A DNA stretch of 64,000 nucleotides from Vibrio sp. D404a (GCF_030248535.1 NZ_JAHGAJ010000011.1:96458-160457); one strand, 5' to 3'; positions 26,901 to 37,184 are shown, numbered from the stretch's first letter. The notes: a model not told the origin generated them from the sequence alone. Program-made: numbers and translations.

Positions 26901-27430
26901 CCCATTGGGAACAAATCTAGGATCGAGCCTCGGCTGGCGTATTCACCCGGGCCAAATACTTGGTCAACATAGCGATAGCCTGACTTTTCAAGCTGTAAGC
27001 GCAGCTTCTCTAATGAGTAGAGATCGCCAGTCTTCACCATCAATGTGTGCTGAAGTAAGAACTCTCTTGGTGATTGGCGTTGCAATAGTGTGCTAATCGG
27101 GACAATCGTAATCCCGCTCTTGAGTGTCGGCAGCGCGTACAGGTGAGCGATTCGGTCTGAAATGATCTCTTGGTGTGGGGAGAAACTGTCGTACGGCAGT
27201 GTTTCCCAATCTGGGAACAAATTGACGGAATGCTGGGTAAACTGTTCGATTTCTGACTGCAATTTCAGTGCGATTTGAGGGTCTGGAACCGCAAGTAAGG
27301 TATGACTGCTGTGTTGCTCAGCTAAACCGGCGATAGAAGCTGCCAGAGAAGAGCCTATTAGATTACCTAAATGTTTTTTGTCCCCCGCGCCACTTGGCGT
27401 CGGTAAGGTAAAAATCGATGTGTCGGTCAT
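23969..27430 (-). CDS. mfd: Transcription-repair coupling factor
   Basis: 1153 residues, the normal Mfd length. The order is a UvrB-like N-terminal part (FPDWETLPYDSFSPHQEI), the RNA polymerase-interacting region (PGQPVVHIDHGIGRYIGL, then YAKLYVPV-like), the translocase with Walker A GDVGFGKTE (around residue 630), the DEEH box in IVDEEHRFG and the TATPIPRTL motif, then the C-terminal D7 domain. Mfd pushes stalled RNA polymerase off lesions and recruits UvrA. It starts 5 bp after the PilZ gene. Confidence 0.98.
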   Translation of the reverse strand: MTDTSIFTLPTPSGAGDKKHLGNLIGSSLAASIAGLAEQHSSHTLLAVPDPQIALKLQSEIEQFTQHSVNLFPDWETLPYDSFSPHQEIISDRIAHLYALPTLKSGITIVPISTLLQRQSPREFLLQHTLMVKTGDLYSLEKLRLQLEKSGYRYVDQVFGPGEYASRGSILDLFPMGSKDPYRIDFFDDEIDTIRTFDPENQRSIADIDEIRLLPAHEFPTSDSAIEDFRIRWRQQFEARREPESVYMQVSKGTWPAGIEYWQPLFFDQTETLFDYVADDTQILALGDIEQAVDTFLSDVEHRYEQRGVDPLRPLLSPDQLWLKKDELFTHFKQKAQVILSVDSIEEKAGRTNLPVSALPDLSVQHQNKEPLANLRKFTESFTGKVVFSVESQGRREALSELLQGIKIRPVEVETLIQSLSESDKFNLVLGAAEHGFIDTQRDLAFICESDLLGDRVIQRRKKDKKSVNSDTVIRHLAELKPGQPVVHIDHGIGRYIGLQTLEAGGMKTEYVTLEYQNDAKLYVPVASLNLIGRYSGGAEESAPLHKLGGEAWQKARKRAAEKVRDVAAELLDVYAKRELKPGYKFILDRGQYATFKSGFPFEETDDQSMAINAVMSDMCQPKAMDRLVCGDVGFGKTEVAMRAAFVCTDNEKQVAVLVPTTLLAQQHFENFRDRFANLPIRVEVLSRFKSAKEQKQILADVAEGKVDIVVGTHKLLSNDIKFHDLGLLIVDEEHRFGVRQKEKVKAMRADVDILTLTATPIPRTLNMAMSGMRDLSIIATPPARRLAIKTFVRQSDDAVVREAVLREIMRGGQVYFLHNQVDTIEKTAESLQKLIPEARVTVAHGQMRERELERIMNDFYHQRFNLLVCTTIIETGIDVPTANTILMDRADNLGLAQLHQLRGRVGRSHHQAYAYLLTPHPKAMTKDAIKRLDAIASLEDLGAGFTLATHDLEIRGAGELLGDEQSGQIQSVGFSLYMEMLEQAVEALKEGREPSLDDLLREQTEIEMRLPALLPDDYIPDINTRLSTYKRIASVANNDELAELKVELIDRFGVLPDATKNLLSVSELKLAAAAIKAKKIEAHDKGGFLEFYPDADINPAYLVKLLQSQPQKFSMEGPTKFKFTVPLVDRRKRIQFVGDLLSEFRQNLLPAS

Positions 27431-27435
27431 GGGAT

Positions 27436-28005
27436 TTACTTATTATCTCGATCGAGTGAGCGTTGACGAAGTAGCTTCTGTTGCTGGTGCAAGGCCGCTT
27501 TAATCAATAGATCTTGGTCTGTGTCACGCAGGTGCGCATATTTAAATTGAACTTCAAATCCGCCGTCTCTAGGCTGCGAACTGCTTACTTGAGCGTAGCA
27601 ATAAACCGCCGCGGCTGGGTGTTCAAGGAACAGTTTCGCTTTTACATATCTTCCCGCTTCAATGTCTTTTTGTGTAAAGCAAGAAAACTGACTCGCACCA
27701 AAGCTATAGGTGTGGGTGCGAAACTCGGCTTGGTCTTGTTGAGAAAGCATGAAGCTGAGAAGCAAATTGAGCTTAGAGTTTTGAGCATCGAGCAAACTGA
27801 TCACATTTTTTAGGTCGCTGTTTTTTAGCTCTTTACGTGCGCTATCGGCCATCAGATCAAGTTGGCTGAATTCACTCGCCACCACAAATGGGGCTGGAAT
27901 CTCTGCTTCAAACTGAATCGGTGACGGGAGAACAAAATCTTCTACCATCGGCTCGATGTTGGCGGTAAGGCTATGGTGGACGGTGAAAAATTCTTGCTCT
28001 GTCAT
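27436..28005 (-). CDS. plzB: PilZ-domain protein, PlzB-like
   Basis: 189 residues. Its position immediately upstream of mfd matches V. cholerae VC1885 (PlzB). The PilZ-like part is the C-terminal half (about residues 98-180), but the c-di-GMP-binding signatures RxxxR and (D/N)xSxxG are not evident: the matching stretch reads FGASQFSCFTQKDIEAGRYV. The N-terminal ~90 residues are helical. A role in c-di-GMP-linked motility or biofilm control is inferred from the family only, and direct ligand binding is doubtful. Confidence 0.7.
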   Translation of the reverse strand: MTEQEFFTVHHSLTANIEPMVEDFVLPSPIQFEAEIPAPFVVASEFSQLDLMADSARKELKNSDLKNVISLLDAQNSKLNLLLSFMLSQQDQAEFRTHTYSFGASQFSCFTQKDIEAGRYVKAKLFLEHPAAAVYCYAQVSSSQPRDGGFEVQFKYAHLRDTDQDLLIKAALHQQQKLLRQRSLDRDNK

Positions 28006-28231
28006 GCTTTGGTTCCTTGAAGTGATCTATTGATTATCGCTATGTGGCTACAGTAATCAAGGTCAGCATAGGGAAAGTGACAAATAGTTTGTTTTAGAAG
28101 CAACAATTGTGGTGGGTTAGGGTAAATCGTCGACTAATTGGGTGAATTCACTCTATATTTGCAGTTAACCCCTACACAGTGAAAGTAAATCCCGTTACAT
28201 TAACCCGCAACTCTACTCGATGGTTCAAAGT

Positions 28232-29440
28232 ATGTTTCATCCTATTTCTATGTTTGTCGGTCTGCGATATCTAAAAGGCCGTTCAGGGGATCGCTTTAGC
28301 CGTTTTGTGTCTTATATGTCAACGGCAGGGATCACGATTGGTGTGTTGTCGTTAGTTACTGTTCTATCAGTAATGAATGGATTCGAAGCGCAGCTCAAAG
28401 ACCGTATTCTCGGTGTTTTACCTCAAGCCGTAGTGTCTGAAACTGGGGCAAAAACACAGCTCACCGGTACGCCACCTGAATTCGCTCAACAGCTTTCGTT
28501 AAATGGTCATGTCGAGCCTTTAGTACGCAGTGAAGCGGTTATCCAGAGCCCAGCTCAGTTAGCTGCGGGTTTGTTGATTGGTATCGAACCTGCGTCCGAT
28601 GATCCGCTGCAGAATCATCTTATTGCAGGACGCTTGTCTTCTTTGAAGGCGGGAGAGTATCAGCTGTTTTTAGGCCATACACTCGCACGCAACCTAAAAG
28701 TCTCTTTGGGCGATAAAGTGCGCCTTATGGTGACTTCGGCAAGCCAATATACGCCATTGGGTCGTATTCCAAGCCAGCGTAACTTTACCGTTGCAGGCAT
28801 TTTTAATACTGGCTCCGATATTGACGGTCAGTTGATGGTTACTCACATTGAAGATGCTGGCCGCTTGATGCGCTTTAAGTCAGATACCATCTCTGGTTGG
28901 CGACTGTTTTTCGAAGACCCGTTTGTAGTTGCAGACTTAGCGGAGAAGCCTCTACCTCAAGGTTGGGAGTGGAGCGATTGGCGTGACCAACGTGGTGAGC
29001 TGTTCCAAGCTGTGCGCATGGAGAAAAATATGATGGGGTTGATGCTTGGCTTAATCATTGGTGTCGCAGCTTTCAATATTATTTCCGCGCTCATTATGGT
29101 AGTGATGGAGAAGCAGTCAGAGGTAGCTATCTTAAAGACGCAAGGCATGTCAGACGGGCAAGTCATGGGTATCTTTATGGTTCAAGGTGCAAGTAGCGGC
29201 GTCATCGGTGCTCTCTCTGGCGGTCTATTAGGCGTGATTTTAGCGATGAATCTTAATACCCTTCTTGAAGCGATGGGTGTAGCTCTATTCTCATTTGGCG
29301 GTCAGCTGCCAGTACTGATTAACCCGATTCAAATTGTTGTGGTCGTTCTGTTGGCGATCGCACTTAGTCTTATTGCTACGGTTTTCCCATCTTACCGTGC
29401 GTCTTCTGTTAAACCTGCTGAGGCTCTTCGTTATGAGTAA
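28232..29440 (+). CDS. lolC: Lipoprotein-releasing ABC transporter membrane subunit LolC
   Basis: 402 residues if it begins at 28232 ([17 protein letters not shown]), which lines up with the E. coli start; an ATG at 28220 adds four residues. One N-terminal membrane helix, a large periplasmic domain (residues ~50-265) and three C-terminal helices fit the family. The conserved [18 protein letters not shown] and the tail [17 protein letters not shown] are typical. With LolD and LolE it extracts outer-membrane lipoproteins from the inner membrane and hands them to LolA, whose gene is at 53249. Confidence 0.96.
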   Translation: MFHPISMFVGLRYLKGRSGDRFSRFVSYMSTAGITIGVLSLVTVLSVMNGFEAQLKDRILGVLPQAVVSETGAKTQLTGTPPEFAQQLSLNGHVEPLVRSEAVIQSPAQLAAGLLIGIEPASDDPLQNHLIAGRLSSLKAGEYQLFLGHTLARNLKVSLGDKVRLMVTSASQYTPLGRIPSQRNFTVAGIFNTGSDIDGQLMVTHIEDAGRLMRFKSDTISGWRLFFEDPFVVADLAEKPLPQGWEWSDWRDQRGELFQAVRMEKNMMGLMLGLIIGVAAFNIISALIMVVMEKQSEVAILKTQGMSDGQVMGIFMVQGASSGVIGALSGGLLGVILAMNLNTLLEAMGVALFSFGGQLPVLINPIQIVVVVLLAIALSLIATVFPSYRASSVKPAEALRYE

Positions 29441-30125
29441 TTTTCTTCAATGTCGGGACATCCGCAAAACTTATCGCGAAGGTTCACTCGATACTGAAGT
29501 GTTGAAGGGCGTGAGTTTTGATATTGAACAGGGCGAGTTGGTGTCGATTATCGGTACATCTGGTTCTGGTAAAAGTACCTTGCTGCATATTTTGGGCGCG
29601 CTGGATGATGCGTCATCGGGCAGCGTTCACTTTTTAGAGAAAGACTTGGCAACGCTTAGCTCAAACAAACAAGCAAAGCTGCGCAACCAACACCTCGGTT
29701 TTGTTTATCAGTTCCATCATCTATTAGCCGACTTCTCTGCGCTTGAGAATGTTGCGATGCCATTGTTGATCGGCGGCGTTAAACCAAGCCAAGCGAAACA
29801 AGAAGCGGCGTCACTATTAGATAAAGTGGGTTTGAGTCATCGTGTTGATCATCGTCCATCTGAGCTATCAGGCGGTGAAAGACAACGTGTCGCTATTGCA
29901 CGTGCTCTGGTCAATAAACCTTCTCTAGTTTTAGCTGATGAACCTACGGGTAACCTTGACCATGCGACTGCGCTCTCTATTTATGACTTAATGCGAGAGC
30001 TGAACCGTGAATACAACACGGCTTTCTTGGTGGTTACGCATGACGGCGAATTGGCAGCAAAAATGGATCGTCAACTGCACATGCAAGATGGGTTGCTGGT
30101 CAATGTCCATGAGGAGGTGAATTAG
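29433..30125 (+). CDS. lolD: Lipoprotein-releasing ABC transporter ATPase LolD
   Basis: 230 residues starting at ATG 29433 inside the last codons of lolC (8-bp overlap, ATGAGTAA). Walker [10 protein letters not shown] is at 41-49, the signature LSGGERQ at 145-151 and Walker B LVLADE at 165-170. This is the cytoplasmic ATPase that drives LolCE. The overlap with lolC and the 1-bp overlap with lolE indicate translational coupling of all three subunits. Confidence 0.97.
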   Translation: MSNFLQCRDIRKTYREGSLDTEVLKGVSFDIEQGELVSIIGTSGSGKSTLLHILGALDDASSGSVHFLEKDLATLSSNKQAKLRNQHLGFVYQFHHLLADFSALENVAMPLLIGGVKPSQAKQEAASLLDKVGLSHRVDHRPSELSGGERQRVAIARALVNKPSLVLADEPTGNLDHATALSIYDLMRELNREYNTAFLVVTHDGELAAKMDRQLHMQDGLLVNVHEEVN

Positions 30126-31369
30126 TGTTTGCTTCTTTATCTCTGTTAATTGGTGGGCGATTCAGTCGGGCGAAACAGCGCGACAAAATGGTCTCGTTTA
30201 TTTCTCTCTCATCGACAGTCGGTATAGCGGTGGGGGTTGCGGTGATTATCATTGGCTTATCCGCAATGAATGGCTTTGAACGTGAGTTAGAATCTCGTGT
30301 GTTGTCGGTGATCTCACACGGTGAGTTTGAAGGTGTGAATAAACCGATCGATCGTTGGCAGCATGTGATTGATGCATCGGTAGAGCATGAAAAAGTGCTT
30401 GCAGCTGCACCTTACGTAAAAATTACTGCGTTAGCGGAACGCGGAAAAGAGCTTAAAGCGATCGAGGTTCGTGGTATTGATCCAGAGCTTGAATCGCAGG
30501 TATCTAGTCTTAGTAGTTTTATTGATAAGTCGGTATGGCAGTCTTTCAAGAGTGGTGAGCAGCAGGTCATTTTGGGCTCTGGCGTCGCCGATGCCATTGG
30601 AGCTAAGGTTGGGGACTACTTAACTTTGATGATTCCGACAGCGAATGGCTCAGTTAAAGTTCAAGCGCCAAAGCGTGTGCGCGTTAAGGTGACCGGGTTA
30701 CTGACCCTGAATGGACAGATTGACCATAACCTAGCGCTGGTACCACTTAAGGATGCCCAAAGCTATGCTAAGTTGGACGATGCAGTTACGGGTGTTTCAC
30801 TTAAAGTCAGCGATGTTCTTAATGCAAACAACATTGTTCGTGAGGTAGGAAACCAGTTAGATGTCTATGTTTACCTGCGCAGTTGGCAGCAGAAATATGG
30901 ATTTTTGTATCGTGATATTCAGCTGGTACGAACCATTATGTATTTAGTCATGGTGCTGGTGATTGGTGTTGCTTGTTTTAATATCGTCTCAACACTGATG
31001 ATGGCGGTGAAAGACCGAGCGTCAGAGATCGCTATTTTGAGAACCATGGGCGCTTCTGATGGCTTGGTGAAACGTATATTTGTTTGGCAGGGTGCCTTCT
31101 CTGGTGTACTAGGAAGCTTGGTGGGTAGTGTGATAGGGGTGCTTGTTGCTCTGAACCTAACTCATTTGATCAAAGGCTTAGAGAAGCTCATAGATCATCA
31201 GTTCTTGTCCGGCAATATTTACTTTGTGGATTTTCTGCCTTCACAGCTTGATATGAGCGATGTGTTTATTGTGTCAGGTACCGCGATTGTTTTGAGCTTG
31301 CTAGCGACCTTATATCCAGCCTCTCGCGCGGCAAAACTGAACCCCGCAGCGGTATTAAGTTCGAAATAA
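30125..31369 (+). CDS. lolE: Lipoprotein-releasing ABC transporter membrane subunit LolE
   Basis: 414 residues with a GTG start at 30125 whose G is also the last base of the lolD stop; an AGGAGG SD lies inside lolD. The topology is the same as LolC. FISLSSTVGIAVGVAVIIIGL is the first helix, and the C-terminal PASRAAKLNPAAVLSSK resembles the LolC/E coupling tail. LolE is the subunit that takes up the lipoprotein substrate. The operon ends at a perfect 30-bp palindromic terminator. Confidence 0.96.
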   Translation: MFASLSLLIGGRFSRAKQRDKMVSFISLSSTVGIAVGVAVIIIGLSAMNGFERELESRVLSVISHGEFEGVNKPIDRWQHVIDASVEHEKVLAAAPYVKITALAERGKELKAIEVRGIDPELESQVSSLSSFIDKSVWQSFKSGEQQVILGSGVADAIGAKVGDYLTLMIPTANGSVKVQAPKRVRVKVTGLLTLNGQIDHNLALVPLKDAQSYAKLDDAVTGVSLKVSDVLNANNIVREVGNQLDVYVYLRSWQQKYGFLYRDIQLVRTIMYLVMVLVIGVACFNIVSTLMMAVKDRASEIAILRTMGASDGLVKRIFVWQGAFSGVLGSLVGSVIGVLVALNLTHLIKGLEKLIDHQFLSGNIYFVDFLPSQLDMSDVFIVSGTAIVLSLLATLYPASRAAKLNPAAVLSSK

Positions 31370-31421
31370 GCCTCTGCTTGTATTTAAGTTGGCTTGCACT
31401 GAGTTAAGAGCTTGCACGTAC

Positions 31422-31451
31422 AAAAAAGGATCCCAATTGGGATCCTTTTTT
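31422..31451. terminator. Perfect palindromic bidirectional terminator after lolCDE
   Basis: Two 15-bp arms of a perfect palindrome centred on AATT: an A-run and GGATCCC pair with GGGATCC and a T-run. It can work on both strands and separates lolE from the convergent DUF2062 gene. Confidence 0.93.
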
Positions 31452-31581
31452 AATCGCGTCGTATTCACGATCTCTAAGTAGTGATTGAAAGCACTGCAAC
31501 AAAAAACGAATTCATGTCTAGCCGCTCGGGTTTATCTCTCTTTCTACTTACCTAGGCTAACGCTATCGTGACAGCCTCATT

Positions 31582-32091
31582 TCATCTGACTCGCCGTTTT
31601 TTCCAGCTTCTTACTACTGAGTAGCGCCACAACCCTCTGATACCGAAGTAGCCAATCATTGCGGATACGATGCCACAGATTAGGCAGCCTAGTAGGAAAG
31701 GGGGCCCAATAGTGCTCATTTGCGCCAGAATGAAATCCCAAGACAGCTCAAAATGGAACGGTTGCGGCGGGACGTGCATGACAAAGGCACCAACTTTGTA
31801 CGCAAAGTAGAACAGCACCGGCATGGTGATGGGGTTACTGATCCAAACCAATGCCACCGCTAATGGCAGGTTAACGCCACATACGACGGCAAGCCCTGCA
31901 GACATGATCATTTGGCTGGGCAGCGGCACGAAGGCCATAAACAGACCAACGGCAAATGCGCCTGCGGCAGAACGTCGATTCAAGCACCATAAATTTGGGT
32001 TGTATAACACGTTGCCAAAAACTTTTAATGCTTTCTGACGCTTGATTAGCTCATGGTCAGGCATAAAACGCTTAATAAACTTTCTTGGCAT
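31582..32091 (-). CDS. DUF2062-family membrane protein
   Basis: 169 residues starting at the ATG at 32091 (MPRKFIKRFMPDHELIKR); the longer open frame would run into comEC. It has a basic N-terminus, three hydrophobic segments and the DUF2062 hallmark AVGLFMAFVPLPSQM with WISNPITMPVLFYFAY. It is an inner-membrane protein of unknown function. Its start codon is only 16 bp from that of comEC on the other strand, so each promoter must lie within or very near the neighbouring coding region. Confidence 0.85.
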   Translation of the reverse strand: MPRKFIKRFMPDHELIKRQKALKVFGNVLYNPNLWCLNRRSAAGAFAVGLFMAFVPLPSQMIMSAGLAVVCGVNLPLAVALVWISNPITMPVLFYFAYKVGAFVMHVPPQPFHFELSWDFILAQMSTIGPPFLLGCLICGIVSAMIGYFGIRGLWRYSVVRSWKKRRVR

Positions 32092-32107
32092 ATAGGAAGT
32101 AACTCTT

Positions 32108-34381
32108 TTGTTTAATACTTGGTTTTTATTGTCTTTTGCTGTGACGTTAACGTCAGCAAGCCTATGGCCTGTGATGCCCAATTGGAACTGGGGCTGGTTG
32201 ATGCTAGTGGTTCTCTTGTCATCAACCAAGTATAGCGTTTTCCAACCTTTACGAGGTCTATTCTCGGGGTTGATTGTGGTTCTATTGGTCAGTGGTTTGG
32301 TAAAACAGCAAACAACTGTACTCTTTAAGTCCGGGCAGGATATTACCATAAATGCGTCGGTTGTTAGCCTTTTTAGTGAAAATAGGCGAGGTTATGAAAG
32401 CGTAATTGTAGTTAGATCAATTAACGGTGAGAAATTAACCAAGTGGCAATGGGTGAAGGCCAGACTATTTACCCCATTCCGAGTGACTCAAGGCGAAAAA
32501 GTTGAGTTGAACGTAAAGATGAAACCCATTTTAGGCAAACTTAATGAAGCCGGTTTTGACTTAGAAAGGTACTCTTTTGGCCAACGAATAGTGGCGCATG
32601 CTTCTTATCAATCGGGTACGCGCTATCGCATCGACTCGTCACCATCGTGGCGTGCGATTTGGTTTAACCAAGTAGTGGCTAAGATAGATACGCTATCGAA
32701 TCAGGACTTGATATTGGCTTTGACCTTTGGTTATCGAGAGTTCATTTCTCAGCAGCGCTGGCTAGAGTTGAAAAGTAGTGGGTTGGTTCATCTGGTCGCG
32801 ATTTCAGGACTGCATATTGGGATGGCGTTTGGCATCGGCTATCAAGTTGGGCGTGGTTTACGTTGCATGATGCCGGCTATGATTTGGCTACCTTTTGTGT
32901 CCGGTCTTTTCATCGCGATCATCTACAGTTGGTTTTCTGGCTTTACGCTACCAACGCTTAGAGCGGTTGTGATGTGTTGCTTAGGGAGCTACTTCATTTG
33001 GCAGGGAAGAAGTGTTGGGCGTCTAAATTTTATTTTGCTCAGCGTCTGCATTGTGCTGTTGATGTGGCCTTACTCAATTCTCACAAGTAGTTTTTGGCTC
33101 TCTTTTGGGGCGCTTGCAGCTGTTCTATATGCCGTTTCCTTGTTTAACTCTAGTGAGCACCAAGATGGCCCTTTGGGCAAGGCTATGCTGGTGGTTAAGA
33201 TTCAATGTGTTTTGACGCTTCTCTTGCTTCCTATGACGCTTTACTACTATCAGGGAGTGAGTGCTCTTTCTCTTGTCTATAACTTGCTACTGCTCCCTTG
33301 GATAACGTTCGTTGTTATGCCGTTGCTTTTCCTCTCTCTGGTTTGCCAAATTCTTTTTTCGAGTGACACGCCTTTTTTATGGCAAGGGATCAACGTTCTG
33401 CTCGAAGCCGTTTCAATATCGGCGGCTTGGTCACCTCCGTATTGGTGGGTGTTTGATAGGGTTACGGCACAGTGGTTAAGTATCCTTGTGTTTGTTGGGT
33501 TGTTCATTCACCGCTATGTTAAACCTCCAATGACGTTTTTAATCTTATTGATCGCAAGTTTACGCTGGGTGAGTCCGAGCAGTGAACGTATTGACTGGCG
33601 AGTTGATGTGTTGGATGTGGGGCATGGATTGGCCGTGATGATTGAAAAAAACGGGCGCAGTCTGATTTATGATCTGGGTAACCATTGGCAAGGAGGCTCT
33701 GTCGTGACTTCGACTTTGCTGCCGATACTTAGACAAAGAGGAGAACCAAAAGTAGACGGGGTGATATTGAGTCATCTCGATTCAGACCATGCTGGCGGAT
33801 TGGATGATCTATTGAAGTCGCGGTCAGGCTTTTGGGTTCGAAGCAGTCAGGGTTTTGCCGAGAAAGAGCTTCCTTTGGTCAATTCGTGTATTGCTGGCGA
33901 GCAGTGGGATTGGCAAGGGATAAACTTTGAGGTGATGTGGCCGCCAAGACTCGCCAAACGTGCCTATAATCCTCACTCCTGCGTCGTACGTTTGTTCGAT
34001 CCACAATCCCAGTTTTCAATGTTGCTCACTGGAGATATTGAGCTTATCAGCGAGTGGATGTTATCAAGAAAAGGCTCAGCTCTAGAAAGTGATGTCATGC
34101 TCGTGCCTCATCATGGCAGTAAAACATCATCGACTCAGCGTTTTGTCGAGGCCGTGTCGCCCTCTCTGGTCATCGCATCGTTGGCTAAAGGTAATCGCTG
34201 GGGGATGCCACATCGTGAGGTTGTTGAGAGATATCAAACGATTAATGCTAAATGGTTAGATACAGGTGAAAGCGGTCAAATTACCATCACCATAAGGCCT
34301 AAAGGTTGGAATTATCATGCGATTAGAGAAGATAGAGCACAGCCTTGGTATAGGCAGATGGTCAGGAAGGGAGTAGAATAG
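32108..34381 (+). CDS. comEC: ComEC/Rec2 DNA uptake channel
   Basis: 757 residues with a TTG start (32108) after AGGAAG (32094-32099). The N-terminal helices and OB-like domain precede the competence core LVHLVAISGLHIGMAFGIGY around residues 228-247. Several more helices follow, then a metallo-beta-lactamase-like domain (DVGHGLAVMIEKNG, LSHLDSDHAGGLDDLL, PHHGSKTSS). ComEC carries single-stranded DNA across the inner membrane during natural transformation, which fits a Vibrio. It is 32 bp upstream of msbA, an arrangement also known from E. coli (ycaI-msbA-lpxK). Confidence 0.94.
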   Translation: MFNTWFLLSFAVTLTSASLWPVMPNWNWGWLMLVVLLSSTKYSVFQPLRGLFSGLIVVLLVSGLVKQQTTVLFKSGQDITINASVVSLFSENRRGYESVIVVRSINGEKLTKWQWVKARLFTPFRVTQGEKVELNVKMKPILGKLNEAGFDLERYSFGQRIVAHASYQSGTRYRIDSSPSWRAIWFNQVVAKIDTLSNQDLILALTFGYREFISQQRWLELKSSGLVHLVAISGLHIGMAFGIGYQVGRGLRCMMPAMIWLPFVSGLFIAIIYSWFSGFTLPTLRAVVMCCLGSYFIWQGRSVGRLNFILLSVCIVLLMWPYSILTSSFWLSFGALAAVLYAVSLFNSSEHQDGPLGKAMLVVKIQCVLTLLLLPMTLYYYQGVSALSLVYNLLLLPWITFVVMPLLFLSLVCQILFSSDTPFLWQGINVLLEAVSISAAWSPPYWWVFDRVTAQWLSILVFVGLFIHRYVKPPMTFLILLIASLRWVSPSSERIDWRVDVLDVGHGLAVMIEKNGRSLIYDLGNHWQGGSVVTSTLLPILRQRGEPKVDGVILSHLDSDHAGGLDDLLKSRSGFWVRSSQGFAEKELPLVNSCIAGEQWDWQGINFEVMWPPRLAKRAYNPHSCVVRLFDPQSQFSMLLTGDIELISEWMLSRKGSALESDVMLVPHHGSKTSSTQRFVEAVSPSLVIASLAKGNRWGMPHREVVERYQTINAKWLDTGESGQITITIRPKGWNYHAIREDRAQPWYRQMVRKGVE

Positions 34382-34413
34382 ATAGATTATTGTGAGAAAA
34401 ATTAAGCGATTCT

Positions 34414-36162
34414 ATGTCTATAGATAAAGATGAAAGTACCTGGGCAACCTTTAAACGACTTTGGGTCTATATTCGACTTTACAAATCTGGTTTGGCTGTA
34501 GCGGTTGTTGCGCTGATCATCAATGCGGTTTCTGACACCTACATGATCTCGTTGTTAAAACCTTTGCTTGATGAAGGCTTTGGTAACGCAGAGTCTGATT
34601 TCTTACGTACACTCCCATTGATTATTTTTGCCATGATGTTCATTCGTGGTATGAGTGGCTTTGTCTCAACTTATTGTTTGAGTTGGGTCTCCGGTAATGT
34701 GGTGATGGAAATTCGCCGCAAAATCTTCAATCACTTCATGCATATGCCCGTATCCTTCTTTGATAAAGAGCAAACCGGTGCACTGCTATCACGTATTACC
34801 TACGACTCTGAACAGGTATCGGCGGCAACCAGTAAAGCCTTGGTCAGTATTGTTCGCGAAGGTGCGAGTATCATCGGCCTATTGGTTTTGATGTTCTGGA
34901 ATAGCTGGCAACTTTCTCTAGTGTTGTTTGCGGTTGCGCCGGTTGTCGCTTGGGCAATCAGTGTCGTTTCTAAGCGATTTAGAAAGATATCAAAGAACAT
35001 GCAAACCAGCATGGGGCACGTAACATCGTCTTCTGAACAGATGCTGAAAGGTCATAAAGTTGTATTAACTTATGGCGGTCAAGACGTAGAAAAAGAACGT
35101 TTTGATAAGGTCAGCAATCAGATGCGTCAACAAACAATGAAGTTGGTGACGGCGCAAGCTGCAGCTAACCCGATTATTCAAATGATTGCTTCTGTAGCCA
35201 TCGTTGTCGTTCTGTTCTTGGCTAGTGTTGATTCTATAAAGGCAGACCTAACACCGGGTACGTTTACGGTAGTATTCTCGGCGATGTTTGGCTTGATGCG
35301 CCCATTAAAGGCACTGACCAACGTAACATCTCAGTTTCAACGTGGTATGGCAGCGAGCCAAACCTTATTTGGCTTAATGGACTTAGAAACGGAAGAAAAC
35401 AAAGGCACATTGAAGCCAAAATCTGTGAAGGGTGAGGTCGAGGTAAAAGACATCACATTTACTTATCAAGGTGCAGATTCTCCTGCGCTTGCAAATGTAA
35501 GCTTCTCGATACCACAGGGAAAAACTCTGGCTCTAGTTGGTCGCTCTGGCTCAGGGAAGAGTACCATCGCTAACTTATTTACTCGTTTTTATGATGTAGA
35601 TTCTGGTTCAATCGAGCTCGATGGTCATGATATTCGCGACTACGAACTGCGTAACCTGCGTGAGCACTTTGCATTGGTTTCGCAAAACGTACATCTATTC
35701 AATGATACGGTAGCCAACAACATCGCTTATGCGGCGGAAGAAGAGTACACCCGCGAGCAGATTGAACATGCGGCTAAACTTGCACATGCTACTGAGTTTA
35801 TTGAAGGTATGGAGAATGGCTTTGATACCGTGATCGGTGAGAATGGTGCGAGCTTGTCAGGTGGCCAACGCCAACGACTCGCGATTGCTCGTGCATTACT
35901 AAGAGATGCGCCTGTTTTGATTCTTGATGAGGCAACCTCTGCTCTTGATACGGAGTCAGAGCGTGCTATTCAATCTGCGCTGGATGAGCTGCAAAAAGAC
36001 AAAACAGTACTCGTGATTGCTCACCGTTTATCCACCATCGAACAAGCCGATGAGATTCTGGTTGTCGATGACGGCCATATCGTTGAACGCGGTGCCCACG
36101 CTGAACTTATCCAGCATGATGGTGCTTATGCTCAACTTCACCGCATCCAATTTGGTGAATAA
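34414..36162 (+). CDS. msbA: Lipid A flippase MsbA
   Basis: 582 residues, the same length as E. coli MsbA. Six membrane helices occupy the first ~310 residues. The nucleotide-binding domain carries Walker [10 protein letters not shown] near 377, the signature [16 protein letters not shown] and Walker [12 protein letters not shown]. It flips core-lipid A to the outer leaflet of the inner membrane. Spacing to lpxK is 14 bp, making an LPS assembly operon msbA-lpxK-ycaR-kdsB. Confidence 0.97.
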   Translation: MSIDKDESTWATFKRLWVYIRLYKSGLAVAVVALIINAVSDTYMISLLKPLLDEGFGNAESDFLRTLPLIIFAMMFIRGMSGFVSTYCLSWVSGNVVMEIRRKIFNHFMHMPVSFFDKEQTGALLSRITYDSEQVSAATSKALVSIVREGASIIGLLVLMFWNSWQLSLVLFAVAPVVAWAISVVSKRFRKISKNMQTSMGHVTSSSEQMLKGHKVVLTYGGQDVEKERFDKVSNQMRQQTMKLVTAQAAANPIIQMIASVAIVVVLFLASVDSIKADLTPGTFTVVFSAMFGLMRPLKALTNVTSQFQRGMAASQTLFGLMDLETEENKGTLKPKSVKGEVEVKDITFTYQGADSPALANVSFSIPQGKTLALVGRSGSGKSTIANLFTRFYDVDSGSIELDGHDIRDYELRNLREHFALVSQNVHLFNDTVANNIAYAAEEEYTREQIEHAAKLAHATEFIEGMENGFDTVIGENGASLSGGQRQRLAIARALLRDAPVLILDEATSALDTESERAIQSALDELQKDKTVLVIAHRLSTIEQADEILVVDDGHIVERGAHAELIQHDGAYAQLHRIQFGE

Positions 36163-36176
36163 GGATCGAATTCGCC

Positions 36177-37184
36177 GTGGTTGAAAAGATTTGGTTTGAA
36201 AACCACCCTCTGAAATATCTGCTCTGGCCGCTTTTGTGGCCATTGAGTCGACTGTTTCGCTACATTAGTAACAAGCGTCGTCAGTCATATCAGAGTGGGG
36301 AAAAGGCGTCTTATCGCGCGCCGTTGCCAGTGATTGTTGTTGGCAATATTACTGCCGGTGGTAATGGAAAAACACCGGTTGTTATTTGGTTAGTTGAGAT
36401 GCTACAAGCTCAGGGTTACAAGCCGGGTGTTGTGTCACGAGGTTATGGAGCGAAAGCGCCAAATTACCCATTAGTATTGTCAAAGGGCACACCTGCAGCT
36501 CATTGTGGTGATGAGCCTCGATTGATCATGAAACGCACCGGTGCCCCCGTGGCTGTTGATCCGGTTAGAGCAAATGCGGTGAAAGCATTGTTAGACCATG
36601 GCGTTGACGTTATTGTGACGGATGATGGTCTTCAGCATTATGCTTTAGAGCGAGATGTGGAATTTGTCGTGATTGACGGTGCTCGCAGGTTTGGCAATGA
36701 GCAGCCAATACCTCTTGGTCCACTGCGAGAACCAGTTTCGCGATTAACCGAGGTTGATTTTATTATTAACAATGGTGGCCAAGCGCAACATGATGAGATG
36801 GCAATGTCTTTGGCCCCAAGCGAAGCGGTAAATCTAAAGACAGGAGAGAAAGCCTCCGTTGACCAATTAGCTGAGCTAATCGCATTTGCAGGGATTGGTC
36901 ATCCACCACGTTTTTTCAAAACACTGGCAGACCTTGGTGCGGCAGTCGTTCATACTCAAGGCTTTGCCGACCATAAAGAATTTAACAAAGATGAGCTTTA
37001 CGCCCTCGCACAGAAGGGGAAGAACATCATCATGACAGAAAAAGACGCTGTGAAATGCGAAAGTTATGCCCAAGAGAACTGGTGGTATCTGCCAGTATCT
37101 GCACAGTTTGACCAAGCATCACAACACAAAGTTATGCAAAAAATAGAAGAGGTTATGGAATACTATGGATCACCGTCTACTTGA
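36177..37184 (+). CDS. lpxK: Tetraacyldisaccharide 4'-kinase
   Basis: 335 residues with a GTG start (36177) after AAGGAT. The N-terminal membrane-associated helix ([19 protein letters not shown]) is followed by the P-loop [13 protein letters not shown] at 56-68 and [12 protein letters not shown], which contains catalytic Asp/His residues. LpxK phosphorylates the lipid A precursor at the 4' position. Its 3' end overlaps ycaR by 20 bp. Confidence 0.97.
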   Translation: MVEKIWFENHPLKYLLWPLLWPLSRLFRYISNKRRQSYQSGEKASYRAPLPVIVVGNITAGGNGKTPVVIWLVEMLQAQGYKPGVVSRGYGAKAPNYPLVLSKGTPAAHCGDEPRLIMKRTGAPVAVDPVRANAVKALLDHGVDVIVTDDGLQHYALERDVEFVVIDGARRFGNEQPIPLGPLREPVSRLTEVDFIINNGGQAQHDEMAMSLAPSEAVNLKTGEKASVDQLAELIAFAGIGHPPRFFKTLADLGAAVVHTQGFADHKEFNKDELYALAQKGKNIIMTEKDAVKCESYAQENWWYLPVSAQFDQASQHKVMQKIEEVMEYYGSPST

